Shown in pieces: positions 26,456-35,194 of a stretch of DNA of 64,000 nt (position 1 is its first letter; every line of letters starts with the position of its first letter). Both the position numbers and the translations under genes were made by a program. Origin of the DNA: Bacteroidales bacterium (GTDB taxonomy: Bacteria > Bacteroidota > Bacteroidia > Bacteroidales > UBA932); the NCBI GenBank assembly GCA_017469425.1, contig JAFUGJ010000089.1:1-64000 (forward strand), in the 5' to 3' direction. Under the pieces are notes generated by a model. That model saw only the letters and a program-made list of their open reading frames with translations, did no database searches and was not told where the DNA came from.

Positions 26456-28440
26456 TGAGAAGAATACTTATAACGGCAGTCATTGCCTTTGCAGCATGTT
26501 CATGCGCGCAGAAGCCCGTGCAGCTCGGCGGCGTGGCTTCCCGGCTTCAGAAAGTGTCGGCAGGCGACACCATTTTTGTGGCTGACGGAGTGTATGAGGA
26601 TGTGGACCTCGTCTGGAAAGCTTCCGCCCCGGCAGTGGTGGCTGCGGCAAATCCCGGCAAGGTGGTCGTGAGCGGCAGGTCGTCGCTCCACATTTCCGGC
26701 ACGGGTCTGGAAATTTCCGGTCTGGTGTTCCGGGGCTGCGTGGCTGACAGGGGTAGTGTGGTGGAGTTCCGCAATGGCGATGAAATGGCGGAAGGATGCC
26801 GCCTCACCGAGTGTGTGATAGACCGCTGCGTTCCCGCGCGACGCGACATCTCCTATAGCTATGTGCATCTTTACGGACGGGGTAACAGGGTCGACCATTG
26901 CTCATTCCTCGGCAAGCTTAACCTTGGCGTGACCCTCATCGTGATGCTCAATTATCCAGACTGCGATGAGAACAACCACAGCATTGACCACAACTGGTTC
27001 GGACCCCGCCCGGTCTATGGCTCCAACGGTGCCGAAACCATCAGAGTGGGCACTTCGCAGCAATGCATGCAGAACTCCCGCACGCTCATTTCAGAGAATT
27101 TCTTCGACCGCTGCAATGGCGAGGTTGAGGTCGTGTCCATAAAATCCAGCGAAAACTGCATCAAGAATAATGTGTTCTATGAGTGCCAAGGAGTGCTTGC
27201 TCTGCGCCATGGCGACCGCAATACCGCCGAAGGTAATCTGTTCATAGGCCACGGCATACGCAATACCGGAGGCATACGCGTTGTGGGCGAGGACCAGGTA
27301 CTGCGCTCCAATACCATGCTCGGGCTTGCCGGAGAACGCTTCTTCTCCGCCCTCGCGCTTATGTATGCCGTTCCCAATTCTCTGCCCAACCGCTATATGC
27401 AGGTAAAGGACACGGTCATCGAGCACAATGTATTCGAGGCATGCAAATCAATAGAGTTCACCACGGGGCAGGATTATGAAAGGACCCTTCCTCCCGTGGG
27501 TACGGTGTGGGAAGACAACAGGGTGGATGCCGTGCAGACTACAGCCGAACCATCCTATGATGAACTTCTCGCAGGCCGCGGTGCCTCGTGGTATGTTCCC
27601 GAATGCAGCGATGTCCTGCAAGCCGGGGTCCTTGCTGCAGCGCCCGGCGACGACCTTCCCGCCATTGCGGAGAATGCCGTTCCCGGCTCGGTGATAGAAC
27701 TGTCCGACGGGCTCTATGCCCTGGAAAAATCCATTCGCGTAAGCGTGCCCCTGGAAATCCGTGCGGCTGAAGGAGCAAGTCCCCGCATGGTTTTCCGCGG
27801 GCGCAAGCGCGACAATTTCATTACCATAGCCGACGGTGGCTCACTTCGTCTGAAGGGAATAGCTTTCAGCGGCGAACTTACCAGCGGGCGCAGCCTTGCG
27901 GAAGGCATCGTATCCACCGCAAAGGATATGATTGAACCTTATAACCTAAGCATCGAAGACTGCTCCTTCGAGCAGTGCGGCGAGAGCGGATTCATCCCCG
28001 TGAAGGGCATGAAAGGCACATTTGCCGACAGCGTCGTCATCCGCCGCTGCCATTTCGAGGCGCTTAGCGGCGATGCCGTCAACTATGCCGGCGAAACCGA
28101 GGACAAGGGCCGCTACAATGCCGACGATATCATCATGGAGGACTGCACTTTTGAGCGCATCCTGGGTATCCCGGTAAACATCTACCGCGGCGGCAGCGAC
28201 GAAAGCACGGCAGGCCCTTATGTCACGGTCAGCGGCTGCACTTTTGACGACTGCTGCAACAAGGTGCGCGGCTCCGTAATCCGCATTACCGGAGCGCAGA
28301 TACTCTCCATTACCGGCAACAGTTTCCTATCCAGCGGAAGGGGAGGATATTCCATACGGCTCGACGATGCTCCATGGGAGAAGATTACCCTCGGGCACAA
28401 CACTTTTGTCAATTCCGGCAAGATACTTTCCAACAGATGA
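26452..28440 (+). CDS. PL6 family alginate lyase, two-domain form
   Basis: 662 residues from the ATG at 26452 (ATGATGA overlap with the first PL6 gene). Lipoprotein-like signal (ITAVIAFAACSC). The N-terminal beta-helix has NGAETIRVGTSQ, VVSIKSSEN with Lys231 and LALRHGD with Arg252, again 21 apart. A second beta-helix fills about residues 390-660 (LSDGLYALEKSIRV, VTVSGCTFDDCC) and lacks the Lys/Arg pair. This is the AlyGC-like two-domain architecture, often exolytic on poly-G. With the single-domain PL6 next door, a division of labour between endo and exo action is inferred. Confidence 0.88.
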   Translation: MMRRILITAVIAFAACSCAQKPVQLGGVASRLQKVSAGDTIFVADGVYEDVDLVWKASAPAVVAAANPGKVVVSGRSSLHISGTGLEISGLVFRGCVADRGSVVEFRNGDEMAEGCRLTECVIDRCVPARRDISYSYVHLYGRGNRVDHCSFLGKLNLGVTLIVMLNYPDCDENNHSIDHNWFGPRPVYGSNGAETIRVGTSQQCMQNSRTLISENFFDRCNGEVEVVSIKSSENCIKNNVFYECQGVLALRHGDRNTAEGNLFIGHGIRNTGGIRVVGEDQVLRSNTMLGLAGERFFSALALMYAVPNSLPNRYMQVKDTVIEHNVFEACKSIEFTTGQDYERTLPPVGTVWEDNRVDAVQTTAEPSYDELLAGRGASWYVPECSDVLQAGVLAAAPGDDLPAIAENAVPGSVIELSDGLYALEKSIRVSVPLEIRAAEGASPRMVFRGRKRDNFITIADGGSLRLKGIAFSGELTSGRSLAEGIVSTAKDMIEPYNLSIEDCSFEQCGESGFIPVKGMKGTFADSVVIRRCHFEALSGDAVNYAGETEDKGRYNADDIIMEDCTFERILGIPVNIYRGGSDESTAGPYVTVSGCTFDDCCNKVRGSVIRITGAQILSITGNSFLSSGRGGYSIRLDDAPWEKITLGHNTFVNSGKILSNR

Positions 28441-30593
28441 AAAAGTTAGTAGTTATCATATTTGCTTCTGCACTGAGCTTTTCGCTCGCAGCATCTTCGC
28501 ACCGTCATCCTTGCCTCCTGCTGAGCAAGGATGCGGTGGTGCAGATGAAGGCGGTGCGCGGAAGCGTTCCCCTTTTCGACGCTTCACTCGCGGAGGTAAT
28601 CGACAATGCCGAAAGGGCTTTGGAGAGGGAAATCAACCTTCCCAGACCCGAACACGGCGGGGGAGGCTACAGCCACGAGACGCACAAGCTCAACTATTTC
28701 GACATGTATAACTGCGGCATTGCCTGGCAGATTACGGGCAAGCGTGCCTATGCCGACAGGGTGAAGGCTATGCTGACGGCCTATGCCGAGCTGTATCCGA
28801 CCCTGGGTTATCATCCTCTGAATCTCTCGCCCGTGCCCGGCCGCATTTTCTGGCAGACCCTGAATGAAAGCGTATGGCTGCTGCATGCTGCCCAGGCATA
28901 TGACTGCATCTACGATACCCTCAGCTCCAGGGAGCGCAGGCACTTGGAAAGCGTGTTGTTCCGCCCTTATGCCGAGTTTATCATGAACGGCACGGCTGAC
29001 AACCGCGCCAACCAGCGGACTTTCAACAACCTCAACAACCATGCAACCTGGGCTAATGCCGCAGTGGGCATGATTGCCATTGTGATGGGCGACGATGCCA
29101 TGCTTCGCAAGGCCCTATACGGGAAGGACGAAAGCGGCGAGGTAGGATTCATGCGCCAGCTCGATGTGCTTTTCTCGCCCGACGGATATTTCACCGAAGG
29201 GGCTTACTATCAACGTTACGCCATCTGGCCTTTCATGATTTTTGCCCAGTGCCTGCAGCATAATCGCCCTGATCTTGGCATATTCACCTATCGCGACGGC
29301 ATCCTGCTGAAAGCAGTGGACACTCTGCTGCAGATGGCATACGACGGGCAGTTCATGCACTTCAATGACGCCCTTGAGAAAGGCTACGACGCCCAGGAAC
29401 TCGTTTCGGCAGTTGATATAGCCTATCTCGCCGACCCTTCCAACAAGGAACTCCTTTCGGTGGCGGCGGATTATCAGCAAAAGGTTCTGGTGAGCGACGC
29501 GGGATTTGCCGTTGCCAAGGCTATTGCCGAGGGGCAGGCCCGTCCGCTGAAGCTTCGCAGCTGCATCCTGCACGACGGGGCCGACGGCAGTGAGGGCGCA
29601 TTCGTGATAATGCGTTCTCCCCGTGAGGGCGAGAATTCCGCACTGACATTCAAGGCCACTTCGCACGGCCTCAGTCACGGGCATTTCGATCGCCTGAACT
29701 TCGCCTACTACGATGCCGGAAACGAAATTGTAACCGACTATGGAGCAGCGCGTTTTCTGAACATTGTGGCTAAATACAACGGGCATTACACCCATGAGAA
29801 CAATAGCTATGCAAAACAGACTATTGCCCACAATACCCTCGTGGTGGATGCAAAGAGTCAGTTCCAGGCCAAGATGAAAGATGCATCCGACTCCCATCCC
29901 GAAATCACCGCCTGTTCTCTCGGAGGCGATGTACAGATGGTTGCCTCCCGGGAAGAGAATGCCTATCCCGGGGTCAGCATGGAGCGCTGGCTCTTCTTTG
30001 CCGATGTGCCTTTCCTGCAGTTTCCTCTCGTAATGGACCTGCTGCGGGCCACATCTTCCGAATCCCATTGCTATGATTATCCGGTACATTATCTCGGACA
30101 CATGATAGAACTTTCGGTACCTTATTCCAAGGCTCTTGAAACCATGCACAGGATGGGTGATGCAAGCGGCTACCAGCACCTCTGGGTTGAGGCTGAAGCC
30201 GATGCTGCCGATGGAACCACGGCATATACCTGGCTCACAGGATACAGGATGTACAGCATCTCCACTGCCACGGCTGCAGGCGACAAGGTATTTATTGCAA
30301 GGACTGGAGCAAGTGACCCGGATTTCAACCTGCGCAGCGAACCCGCTTATATACTTCGCCACCAGGCGGGGCCCGGAAGCACGCTTTTCGCATCTTGCCT
30401 CGAAACCCATGGCAAATACGACATCAAGGTTGAGCAGTCGGCAAACCTCGACCGCTCCTGCACCGCAGTGGAGGTGACGGAAAACAGCCCCTCGCACATA
30501 TCCGTGCGCTACTCCTTCAAGGATGGGAGGGCAGTGCTGCTCGATGTCGACCTTTCTTCCGACCAGATAAAATACAATGTTAGTTACGAATAA
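28437..30593 (+). CDS. PL17 oligoalginate lyase
   Basis: 718 residues from the ATG at 28437 (four-base overlap with the second PL6). Signal peptide IIFASALSFSLAAS. The N-terminal alpha/alpha toroid (alginate lyase domain) carries Asn201-His202 in NNLNNHATW and Tyr258 in GAYYQRYA. These numbers coincide with those I recall for Alg17C of Saccharophagus. The C-terminal heparinase II/III-type beta-sheet domain starts near residue 380 (SHGLSHGHFDRLNFAYYD). It is an exolytic enzyme that releases unsaturated monouronate from alginate oligomers, probably in the periplasm. A 1040-residue open frame on the opposite strand across this region is a shadow. Confidence 0.93.
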   Translation: MKKLVVIIFASALSFSLAASSHRHPCLLLSKDAVVQMKAVRGSVPLFDASLAEVIDNAERALEREINLPRPEHGGGGYSHETHKLNYFDMYNCGIAWQITGKRAYADRVKAMLTAYAELYPTLGYHPLNLSPVPGRIFWQTLNESVWLLHAAQAYDCIYDTLSSRERRHLESVLFRPYAEFIMNGTADNRANQRTFNNLNNHATWANAAVGMIAIVMGDDAMLRKALYGKDESGEVGFMRQLDVLFSPDGYFTEGAYYQRYAIWPFMIFAQCLQHNRPDLGIFTYRDGILLKAVDTLLQMAYDGQFMHFNDALEKGYDAQELVSAVDIAYLADPSNKELLSVAADYQQKVLVSDAGFAVAKAIAEGQARPLKLRSCILHDGADGSEGAFVIMRSPREGENSALTFKATSHGLSHGHFDRLNFAYYDAGNEIVTDYGAARFLNIVAKYNGHYTHENNSYAKQTIAHNTLVVDAKSQFQAKMKDASDSHPEITACSLGGDVQMVASREENAYPGVSMERWLFFADVPFLQFPLVMDLLRATSSESHCYDYPVHYLGHMIELSVPYSKALETMHRMGDASGYQHLWVEAEADAADGTTAYTWLTGYRMYSISTATAAGDKVFIARTGASDPDFNLRSEPAYILRHQAGPGSTLFASCLETHGKYDIKVEQSANLDRSCTAVEVTENSPSHISVRYSFKDGRAVLLDVDLSSDQIKYNVSYE

Positions 30594-30596
30594 AAT

Positions 30597-30941
30597 ATGA
30601 AAACAAGAAGCGAAACTTTCCTTATTGGCAGGAAGCTCCCCTGGGAGCCCGCCGGTGAAGGCGTCAAACGCCAGATTATGGGTTATGACGGTCAACTTAT
30701 GATTGTCAAGGTTCATTTTGAAAAAGGTTCGGTGGGCAATCTCCATGAGCATTACCACAGTCAGGCAACTTATGTGGTGAGCGGCAAGTTCGAGGTGAGC
30801 ATCGGGCGCAAGAAGAAGGTGCTCACGGCGGGTGACGGCTTTTATGTAGCTCCCGACGAGATTCATGGCTGTTTGTGCCTGGAAGAAGGAGTGCTCATTG
30901 ATGTGTTCTCGCCCCACAGGGCCGACTTCCTCGCAAAATAA
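30597..30941 (+). CDS. kdgF: KdgF-like cupin, unsaturated uronate ring-opening
   Basis: 114 residues, a single cupin with metal-binding HEHYHSQATYVVSG and PDEIHGCLCLEEG. KdgF speeds conversion of the cyclic unsaturated uronate released by alginate and pectin lyases to the open 4-deoxy-5-keto uronate. It lies three bases after the PL17 gene and just before the transporter, the position expected for this step. No signal peptide, so cytoplasmic. Confidence 0.9.
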   Translation: MKTRSETFLIGRKLPWEPAGEGVKRQIMGYDGQLMIVKVHFEKGSVGNLHEHYHSQATYVVSGKFEVSIGRKKKVLTAGDGFYVAPDEIHGCLCLEEGVLIDVFSPHRADFLAK

Positions 30942-30947
30942 GTGCCT

Positions 30948-32258
30948 ATGAAAGTCAAAGGACTCCGCTGGTGGGTGCTGGCGCTCATAGTGCTGGTAAC
31001 CATCATCAACTACCTCGACCGCAACACCCTCGGCATCATGTGGGCCAAGATTGTGGAAGACCTTGGCATCATCAGCCGCGACGGTCTCAGCGACGCCGAG
31101 TTTAACGACCTGAGCAAGAAGCTGTTCCGCGACATCAACATGGTATTCATGATTGCCTACGGCCTCTCGCAGATGTTTTCCGGGAAACTGTACGACAAGA
31201 TTGGCACCCGCAAGGGCTTCACCATATCCGCTCTCGTATGGGGGATTTCCGACCTCCTGACCTCGCTCGCCACGGGCGTCAAGTCCATCGCTGGATTCCG
31301 TGCAGGACTGGGCCTTGGCGTGGCAGGCCCGTGGCCCGGAGCGGTGAAGAGCAATGCGGAGTGGTTTCCCCAGAAGGAGCGTGCCATGGCCCAGGGGTAT
31401 TTCAATGCCGGAGCCTCCGTAGGCGCCATCCTCGCCCCCATTCTCATAGCCCTCATTTATGCCTGGGTAGGCTGGAAGTGGACCTTCGTGGCCATCGGCG
31501 TGCTGGCTCCCCTGTGGGTGATTCCATGGCTTGTCATCAACAAGAAAGGCCCCAAGGAGCATCCCTGGATAACCGATGCCGAACGGGATTACATCATAAA
31601 CGGACAGCCGGAATGTAATGTGAAGAATGACACGGGGCTCAGCTGGGGTCAGCTCCTCTCCCGGCGCAAGAGCTTTGCGGTTATCCTCGGGCGGTTCTTC
31701 CTCGACCCCATCTGGTGGATGTTCGTAACATGGCTTCCCATCTACCTCGGCCAGAAATACGGCATGGACATCAAGCAGCTTGCAGCCCACATGTGGATAC
31801 CCTATGTCGGGGCGGCACTTGGTTCGCTTGCCGGCGGTTGGACTTCCAGCCACTTCCTCCGCAAAGGCAGGTCTGTGGGATTCGCCCGCAAGGCCGCCAT
31901 ACTCATAGGCGCCTGCATCCTCCTGCCCTCGCTTATCTATGTGGCCTTCGTGCAGGATGCAATGCTCGCCGTTTGCGTGATGGCCGTGATTCTTTTCGGT
32001 TACCAGTTTACCATCAACAACATCCAGACCCTTCCCGGCGACATGTACACAGGCAAGAGCGTGGGTTCGCTCGCGGGCCTTGGCGGGGCTGCCGCAACAC
32101 TGGGAACCATCCTCACGATGCTCTTCATTCCTATGCTCACTGCGGGTGACAACTGGACTCCGTTCTTTATCATGGGAGCTTCGCTGGTTCCGCTCAGCCT
32201 TATTTGCGTTTTTGTGTTTGGCGGAAAGATAGAACACGACGCGCTAAAATCGGAATGA
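30948..32258 (+). CDS. MFS transporter, anion:cation symporter family (ExuT-like)
   Basis: 436 residues from the ATG at 30948; an in-frame GTG at 30942 is less likely. About twelve transmembrane segments. The start, LRWWVLALIVLVTIINYLDRNTLGIM, and GLGLGVAGPWPGAVKSNAEWFPQKERAMAQG are typical of hexuronate and galactarate carriers of the ACS family. It probably carries the monouronate across the inner membrane. An 8-base gap after kdgF suggests cotranscription. Confidence 0.9.
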   Translation: MKVKGLRWWVLALIVLVTIINYLDRNTLGIMWAKIVEDLGIISRDGLSDAEFNDLSKKLFRDINMVFMIAYGLSQMFSGKLYDKIGTRKGFTISALVWGISDLLTSLATGVKSIAGFRAGLGLGVAGPWPGAVKSNAEWFPQKERAMAQGYFNAGASVGAILAPILIALIYAWVGWKWTFVAIGVLAPLWVIPWLVINKKGPKEHPWITDAERDYIINGQPECNVKNDTGLSWGQLLSRRKSFAVILGRFFLDPIWWMFVTWLPIYLGQKYGMDIKQLAAHMWIPYVGAALGSLAGGWTSSHFLRKGRSVGFARKAAILIGACILLPSLIYVAFVQDAMLAVCVMAVILFGYQFTINNIQTLPGDMYTGKSVGSLAGLGGAAATLGTILTMLFIPMLTAGDNWTPFFIMGASLVPLSLICVFVFGGKIEHDALKSE

Positions 32259-32281
32259 TAACTTTTATATAATTTATTGAA

Positions 32282-33037
32282 ATGGGAAAACTTGAAGGAA
32301 AAGTTGCCATCGTAACAGGTGGCGCACGCGATCTCGGACGCGCAATCTCCGTGAAACTTGCTCTCGAAGGAGCAAAGGTATGCCTCAATTATTTTGACAA
32401 CAAGGCCGATGCCGAAGAAACCCTCCGTATGATCAGGGAGGATGGCGGCGAAGCCATTGCAGTCCAGGGCGACATGACCAAGGCGGACGATGTAAAGAAC
32501 CTCTTTGCAAAAGCAGCCGAGGCTTTCGGCCCCACCGTACATGTGCTCGTAAATGTGGTCGGAGGTATCGTTGGACGCAAACTTATCACCGAACAGGATG
32601 AGAAGTGGTACGACTTCCTTATGGATGTGAACATGCGCAGCGTGTTCCTCTGCACCCGCGAGGTGGTGCCCATGATGAGCGAAGGCGGCGCCATCGTCAA
32701 CTTCAGCTCCCAGGCAGCCCGCGACGGCGGCGGCCCCGGCGCTTCGATGTACGCCACCGCCAAGGCTGCGGTAATGTGCCACACCCGTTCCATGGCCAAG
32801 GAACTCGGCCCCAAGGGCATCCGCGTGAACGCCCTCGCTCCCGGCATGATCAACACCAGTTTCCACGACCGCTTCACCAAACCCGAAGCCCGCGAAAACC
32901 TTCACAACACCGCTCCTCTGCGCCGTGAGGGTGAAGCCCGCGAAGTTGCCGACCTGGTATGCTTCCTCGCCTGTGACGAGTCGTCCTACATCACCGGCGC
33001 CGCCATAGACATCAACGGCGGCGTGTTGTTCTCATAA
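32282..33037 (+). CDS. SDR-family reductase of 4-deoxy-5-keto uronate (DehR/KduD-like)
   Basis: 251 residues. Classical SDR: TGGARDLGRAI (nucleotide binding), NVVGG, FSSQAA with the catalytic Ser, and YATAK with Tyr and Lys. In alginate loci this gene reduces the linear unsaturated uronate (DEH) to 2-keto-3-deoxygluconate with NAD(P)H. That specific substrate is inferred from context. A weak TAACTTTT element sits just upstream at 32259, so a minor internal promoter is possible. Confidence 0.85.
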   Translation: MGKLEGKVAIVTGGARDLGRAISVKLALEGAKVCLNYFDNKADAEETLRMIREDGGEAIAVQGDMTKADDVKNLFAKAAEAFGPTVHVLVNVVGGIVGRKLITEQDEKWYDFLMDVNMRSVFLCTREVVPMMSEGGAIVNFSSQAARDGGGPGASMYATAKAAVMCHTRSMAKELGPKGIRVNALAPGMINTSFHDRFTKPEARENLHNTAPLRREGEAREVADLVCFLACDESSYITGAAIDINGGVLFS

Positions 33038-33050
33038 ATAATCCGAAAGT

Positions 33051-33200
33051 ATGAAAACAGTCAAAATTATGCGTGCGGCGTATATGGCACCTGTCATCGA
33101 ACTGCAGGAAATTGCCTCGGCATCTCTCATCTGCACTTCAGGCAATGCTCCGGACAGCGGCTTTGAAGGTTTGAACGATCCCGTTGATCTTGAATGGTAA
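33051..33200 (+). CDS. 49-residue conserved-type Bacteroidales peptide
   Basis: Small gene, ATG at 33051 and TAA at 33198-33200. It begins MKTVKIMRAAYMAPVIEL, then has ASASLICTSGNAP and ends in NDPVDLEW. Many Bacteroidales encode similar 45-60 residue peptides (Tyr-x-x-Pro near the start, a short SLxCxSG middle and an acidic end with Trp) in front of fimbrillin-like surface protein genes. The function is unknown. It lies 13 bases after the SDR gene and 16 bases before the fimbrillin-like gene, so it is part of the operon. Confidence 0.65.
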   Translation: MKTVKIMRAAYMAPVIELQEIASASLICTSGNAPDSGFEGLNDPVDLEW

Positions 33201-33216
33201 AAAAGAGGAACTGATT

Positions 33217-35130
33217 ATGAAAAATATAGTTTTTTCTTCCGCAGCCCTTTTTGCTGCCCTGATGATTTCTTCCTGCTCCAAGGAGCAGCCTGTTGAATCC
33301 TTTGTGAATGAAGGTTCCGACCTTGTTCCCATGTCATTTGTCGCCTCCGTAGAAGCTGACGGAACAAAGGCTGCCCTGGAAGCGGACGGCAAAACGGTCA
33401 GTTGGGAGGGCAACGAGTCCATAGCCGTGTTTGACAATGTCAGCGGCGACATACACAAATTTGATGCTGAGGGTGCAGGCGCCACTACATCTTTCACCGG
33501 TTCCGTAAGCAGCGGAGCCTCAAGTTTTGTTGCAGTATATCCCTATAGCGAAGACATAGTCTACACCCCCGGCGAGTCGAGCCCCATTCTTATGGAGCTT
33601 CCTTCGGTACAGGATGCCGTTCTTGGCGGATTCGACCCCAAGGCTGCCGTTTATGTGGCCACTTCTGCCGACCTTTCCGCCAAGTTGGCTTTCAAGGCTT
33701 GCTTTGCCCTTGTCAAGGTCAATGTTGATATCGACAATGTGACGGGCGTGCTCGTAGAGGCCAAGACCAAGTACATGTCCGGCAGTGTCAAGGTTTCAAC
33801 CGGAGGCGGTATCGGGGACGGTACAGGCACAAGGGTCAGAAATGTTGCGCTCAGAAAGCCGGACGGAACCGTCCTTGCAAAAGGGGAATACTACATTGTG
33901 GTCAGACATCTCGGTTCGAGCGGTACATACACCGATTTTACAGTGACTTATGTAAAATCCGATGCAAAGGGCCTTTCCCGCACTGCTTCGTCTGACATGA
34001 CGCCCACCGAGCTTGGCAGGAAATGCGTTTTGAATATTGGCAACCTTTCCGGTTTCCCCGGAACTCCGCAGACCAACAGGTATCTTGTATATCAGACCGG
34101 CGCAAATGTCGTACTCGGAGGTGAAACATATAACAGGGCCATTTACGGAGAAGCCGTCGAGCTTGATCCGGCGGTCAATATCTCTGATTCCAGACTCTCC
34201 GCAAAGGTGCATTTCCTGAAGGCCGGAGCCAATTACACTACCAGCGGCCTGGCTATGAACAAGGAACTTATCGTGCTTGCAGGAGAAGACCCCGAAAATG
34301 TTTCGGTTGTCAAGAATTCCAGCGCATGGAAACTGCAGTCCGGCACATTGGTGGCAGATGGTCTTGGGTTTGATTTATCCGCTCTTACATCGAGTTCAGC
34401 TATCTTTATGAACAACAGTGGCGCTACCGAGGATTTTGAGAGTCTCGTCGTGTCCAAGTGCAGGATTGCGGAAACCAGTGCGAATCCCTGGTATTTGTTC
34501 AACACCAATTCCGGTGTTACGGATGTAGGAATAAAGAATGTCCTCCTTGCCGACAATGTGTTCGTGGTTGATTCCAAGGTGAAATATTTTATAGGGTTCA
34601 ACTCTAATCATGTTGCAGTAGACCATTTCAAGAATATGGAATTCCGCAACAATGTCATCTGCAGCAAGAGTACAACCAACAGGGCACCGAGCCTGTTTTA
34701 TTCCAGCGCGTCGAAGGCCAATACTACCGGCTATGATGATGTGAAGGTAAAGATTACCGGCAATATTTTCTATAATGCTGCCGCAACGGCCGGCACCTAT
34801 CGTAGCTATTCTGCGGGGGATATCCAGATTAAGGACAATGTCTACTATGTGACGGACGGACAGAACTTTACATCAAGCCCCAAAGTGGTCCATTTCAGTA
34901 TCGATATCAATCCGGGTGAAGCTCCTTACACCGGTTTTGCGACGCATAACCTTGCCTATGGAACAATGACGGGCGGGGGTTCGTGGACAATCGCGAGTTC
35001 AAAATATTCCATTTCCATGTTCGAGGCATTTACAATTGCCGACGAAGACCCCTTTGAAACAGCGGATTATACGACAGGCACATTTGTCCTGAAACCGGCC
35101 TACTCATCGTATGGCCCTCAGGCAGAGTAG
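33217..35130 (+). CDS. Fimbrillin-like N-terminus with beta-helix-like C-terminus, surface lipoprotein
   Basis: 637 residues from the ATG at 33217, lipobox LMISSC. Residues about 20-290 resemble fimbrillin-family proteins (VPMSFVASVEADGTKAALEADGKTVSWEGNE is cut here for length; key residues are TKA and W-x-x-x-E). From about residue 300 there is a right-handed beta-helix-like region with repeated short N-V-F and N-I-F turns, similar to DUF4957/DUF5123 proteins found in polysaccharide loci. Probably a surface alginate-binding protein. It ends in TAG just before the bidirectional terminator. Confidence 0.65.
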   Translation: MKNIVFSSAALFAALMISSCSKEQPVESFVNEGSDLVPMSFVASVEADGTKAALEADGKTVSWEGNESIAVFDNVSGDIHKFDAEGAGATTSFTGSVSSGASSFVAVYPYSEDIVYTPGESSPILMELPSVQDAVLGGFDPKAAVYVATSADLSAKLAFKACFALVKVNVDIDNVTGVLVEAKTKYMSGSVKVSTGGGIGDGTGTRVRNVALRKPDGTVLAKGEYYIVVRHLGSSGTYTDFTVTYVKSDAKGLSRTASSDMTPTELGRKCVLNIGNLSGFPGTPQTNRYLVYQTGANVVLGGETYNRAIYGEAVELDPAVNISDSRLSAKVHFLKAGANYTTSGLAMNKELIVLAGEDPENVSVVKNSSAWKLQSGTLVADGLGFDLSALTSSSAIFMNNSGATEDFESLVVSKCRIAETSANPWYLFNTNSGVTDVGIKNVLLADNVFVVDSKVKYFIGFNSNHVAVDHFKNMEFRNNVICSKSTTNRAPSLFYSSASKANTTGYDDVKVKITGNIFYNAAATAGTYRSYSAGDIQIKDNVYYVTDGQNFTSSPKVVHFSIDINPGEAPYTGFATHNLAYGTMTGGGSWTIASSKYSISMFEAFTIADEDPFETADYTTGTFVLKPAYSSYGPQAE

Positions 35131-35158
35131 AAACTGCTGATATTCATTCTGATTAAAG

Positions 35159-35194
35159 AAAGAGTGCTGTCCGAACAACCGGACGGCACTCTTT
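35159..35194. terminator. Bidirectional terminator between the alginate operon and the esterase gene
   Basis: AAAGAGTGC (35159-35167) pairs with GCACTCTTT (35186-35194), continued by GTCCG (35169-35173) with CGGAC (35180-35184) around an AACAAC-type loop. The esterase stop codon (35193-35195) overlaps its right arm. Confidence 0.8.

Noticed and set aside
29115-32237. 1040-residue open frame on the minus strand opposite PL17, kdgF and the MFS gene
   Set aside because: It is antisense to three well supported genes, has a His/Gly/Val-rich unnatural composition and no domain. GC-rich codon use explains the long open frame.
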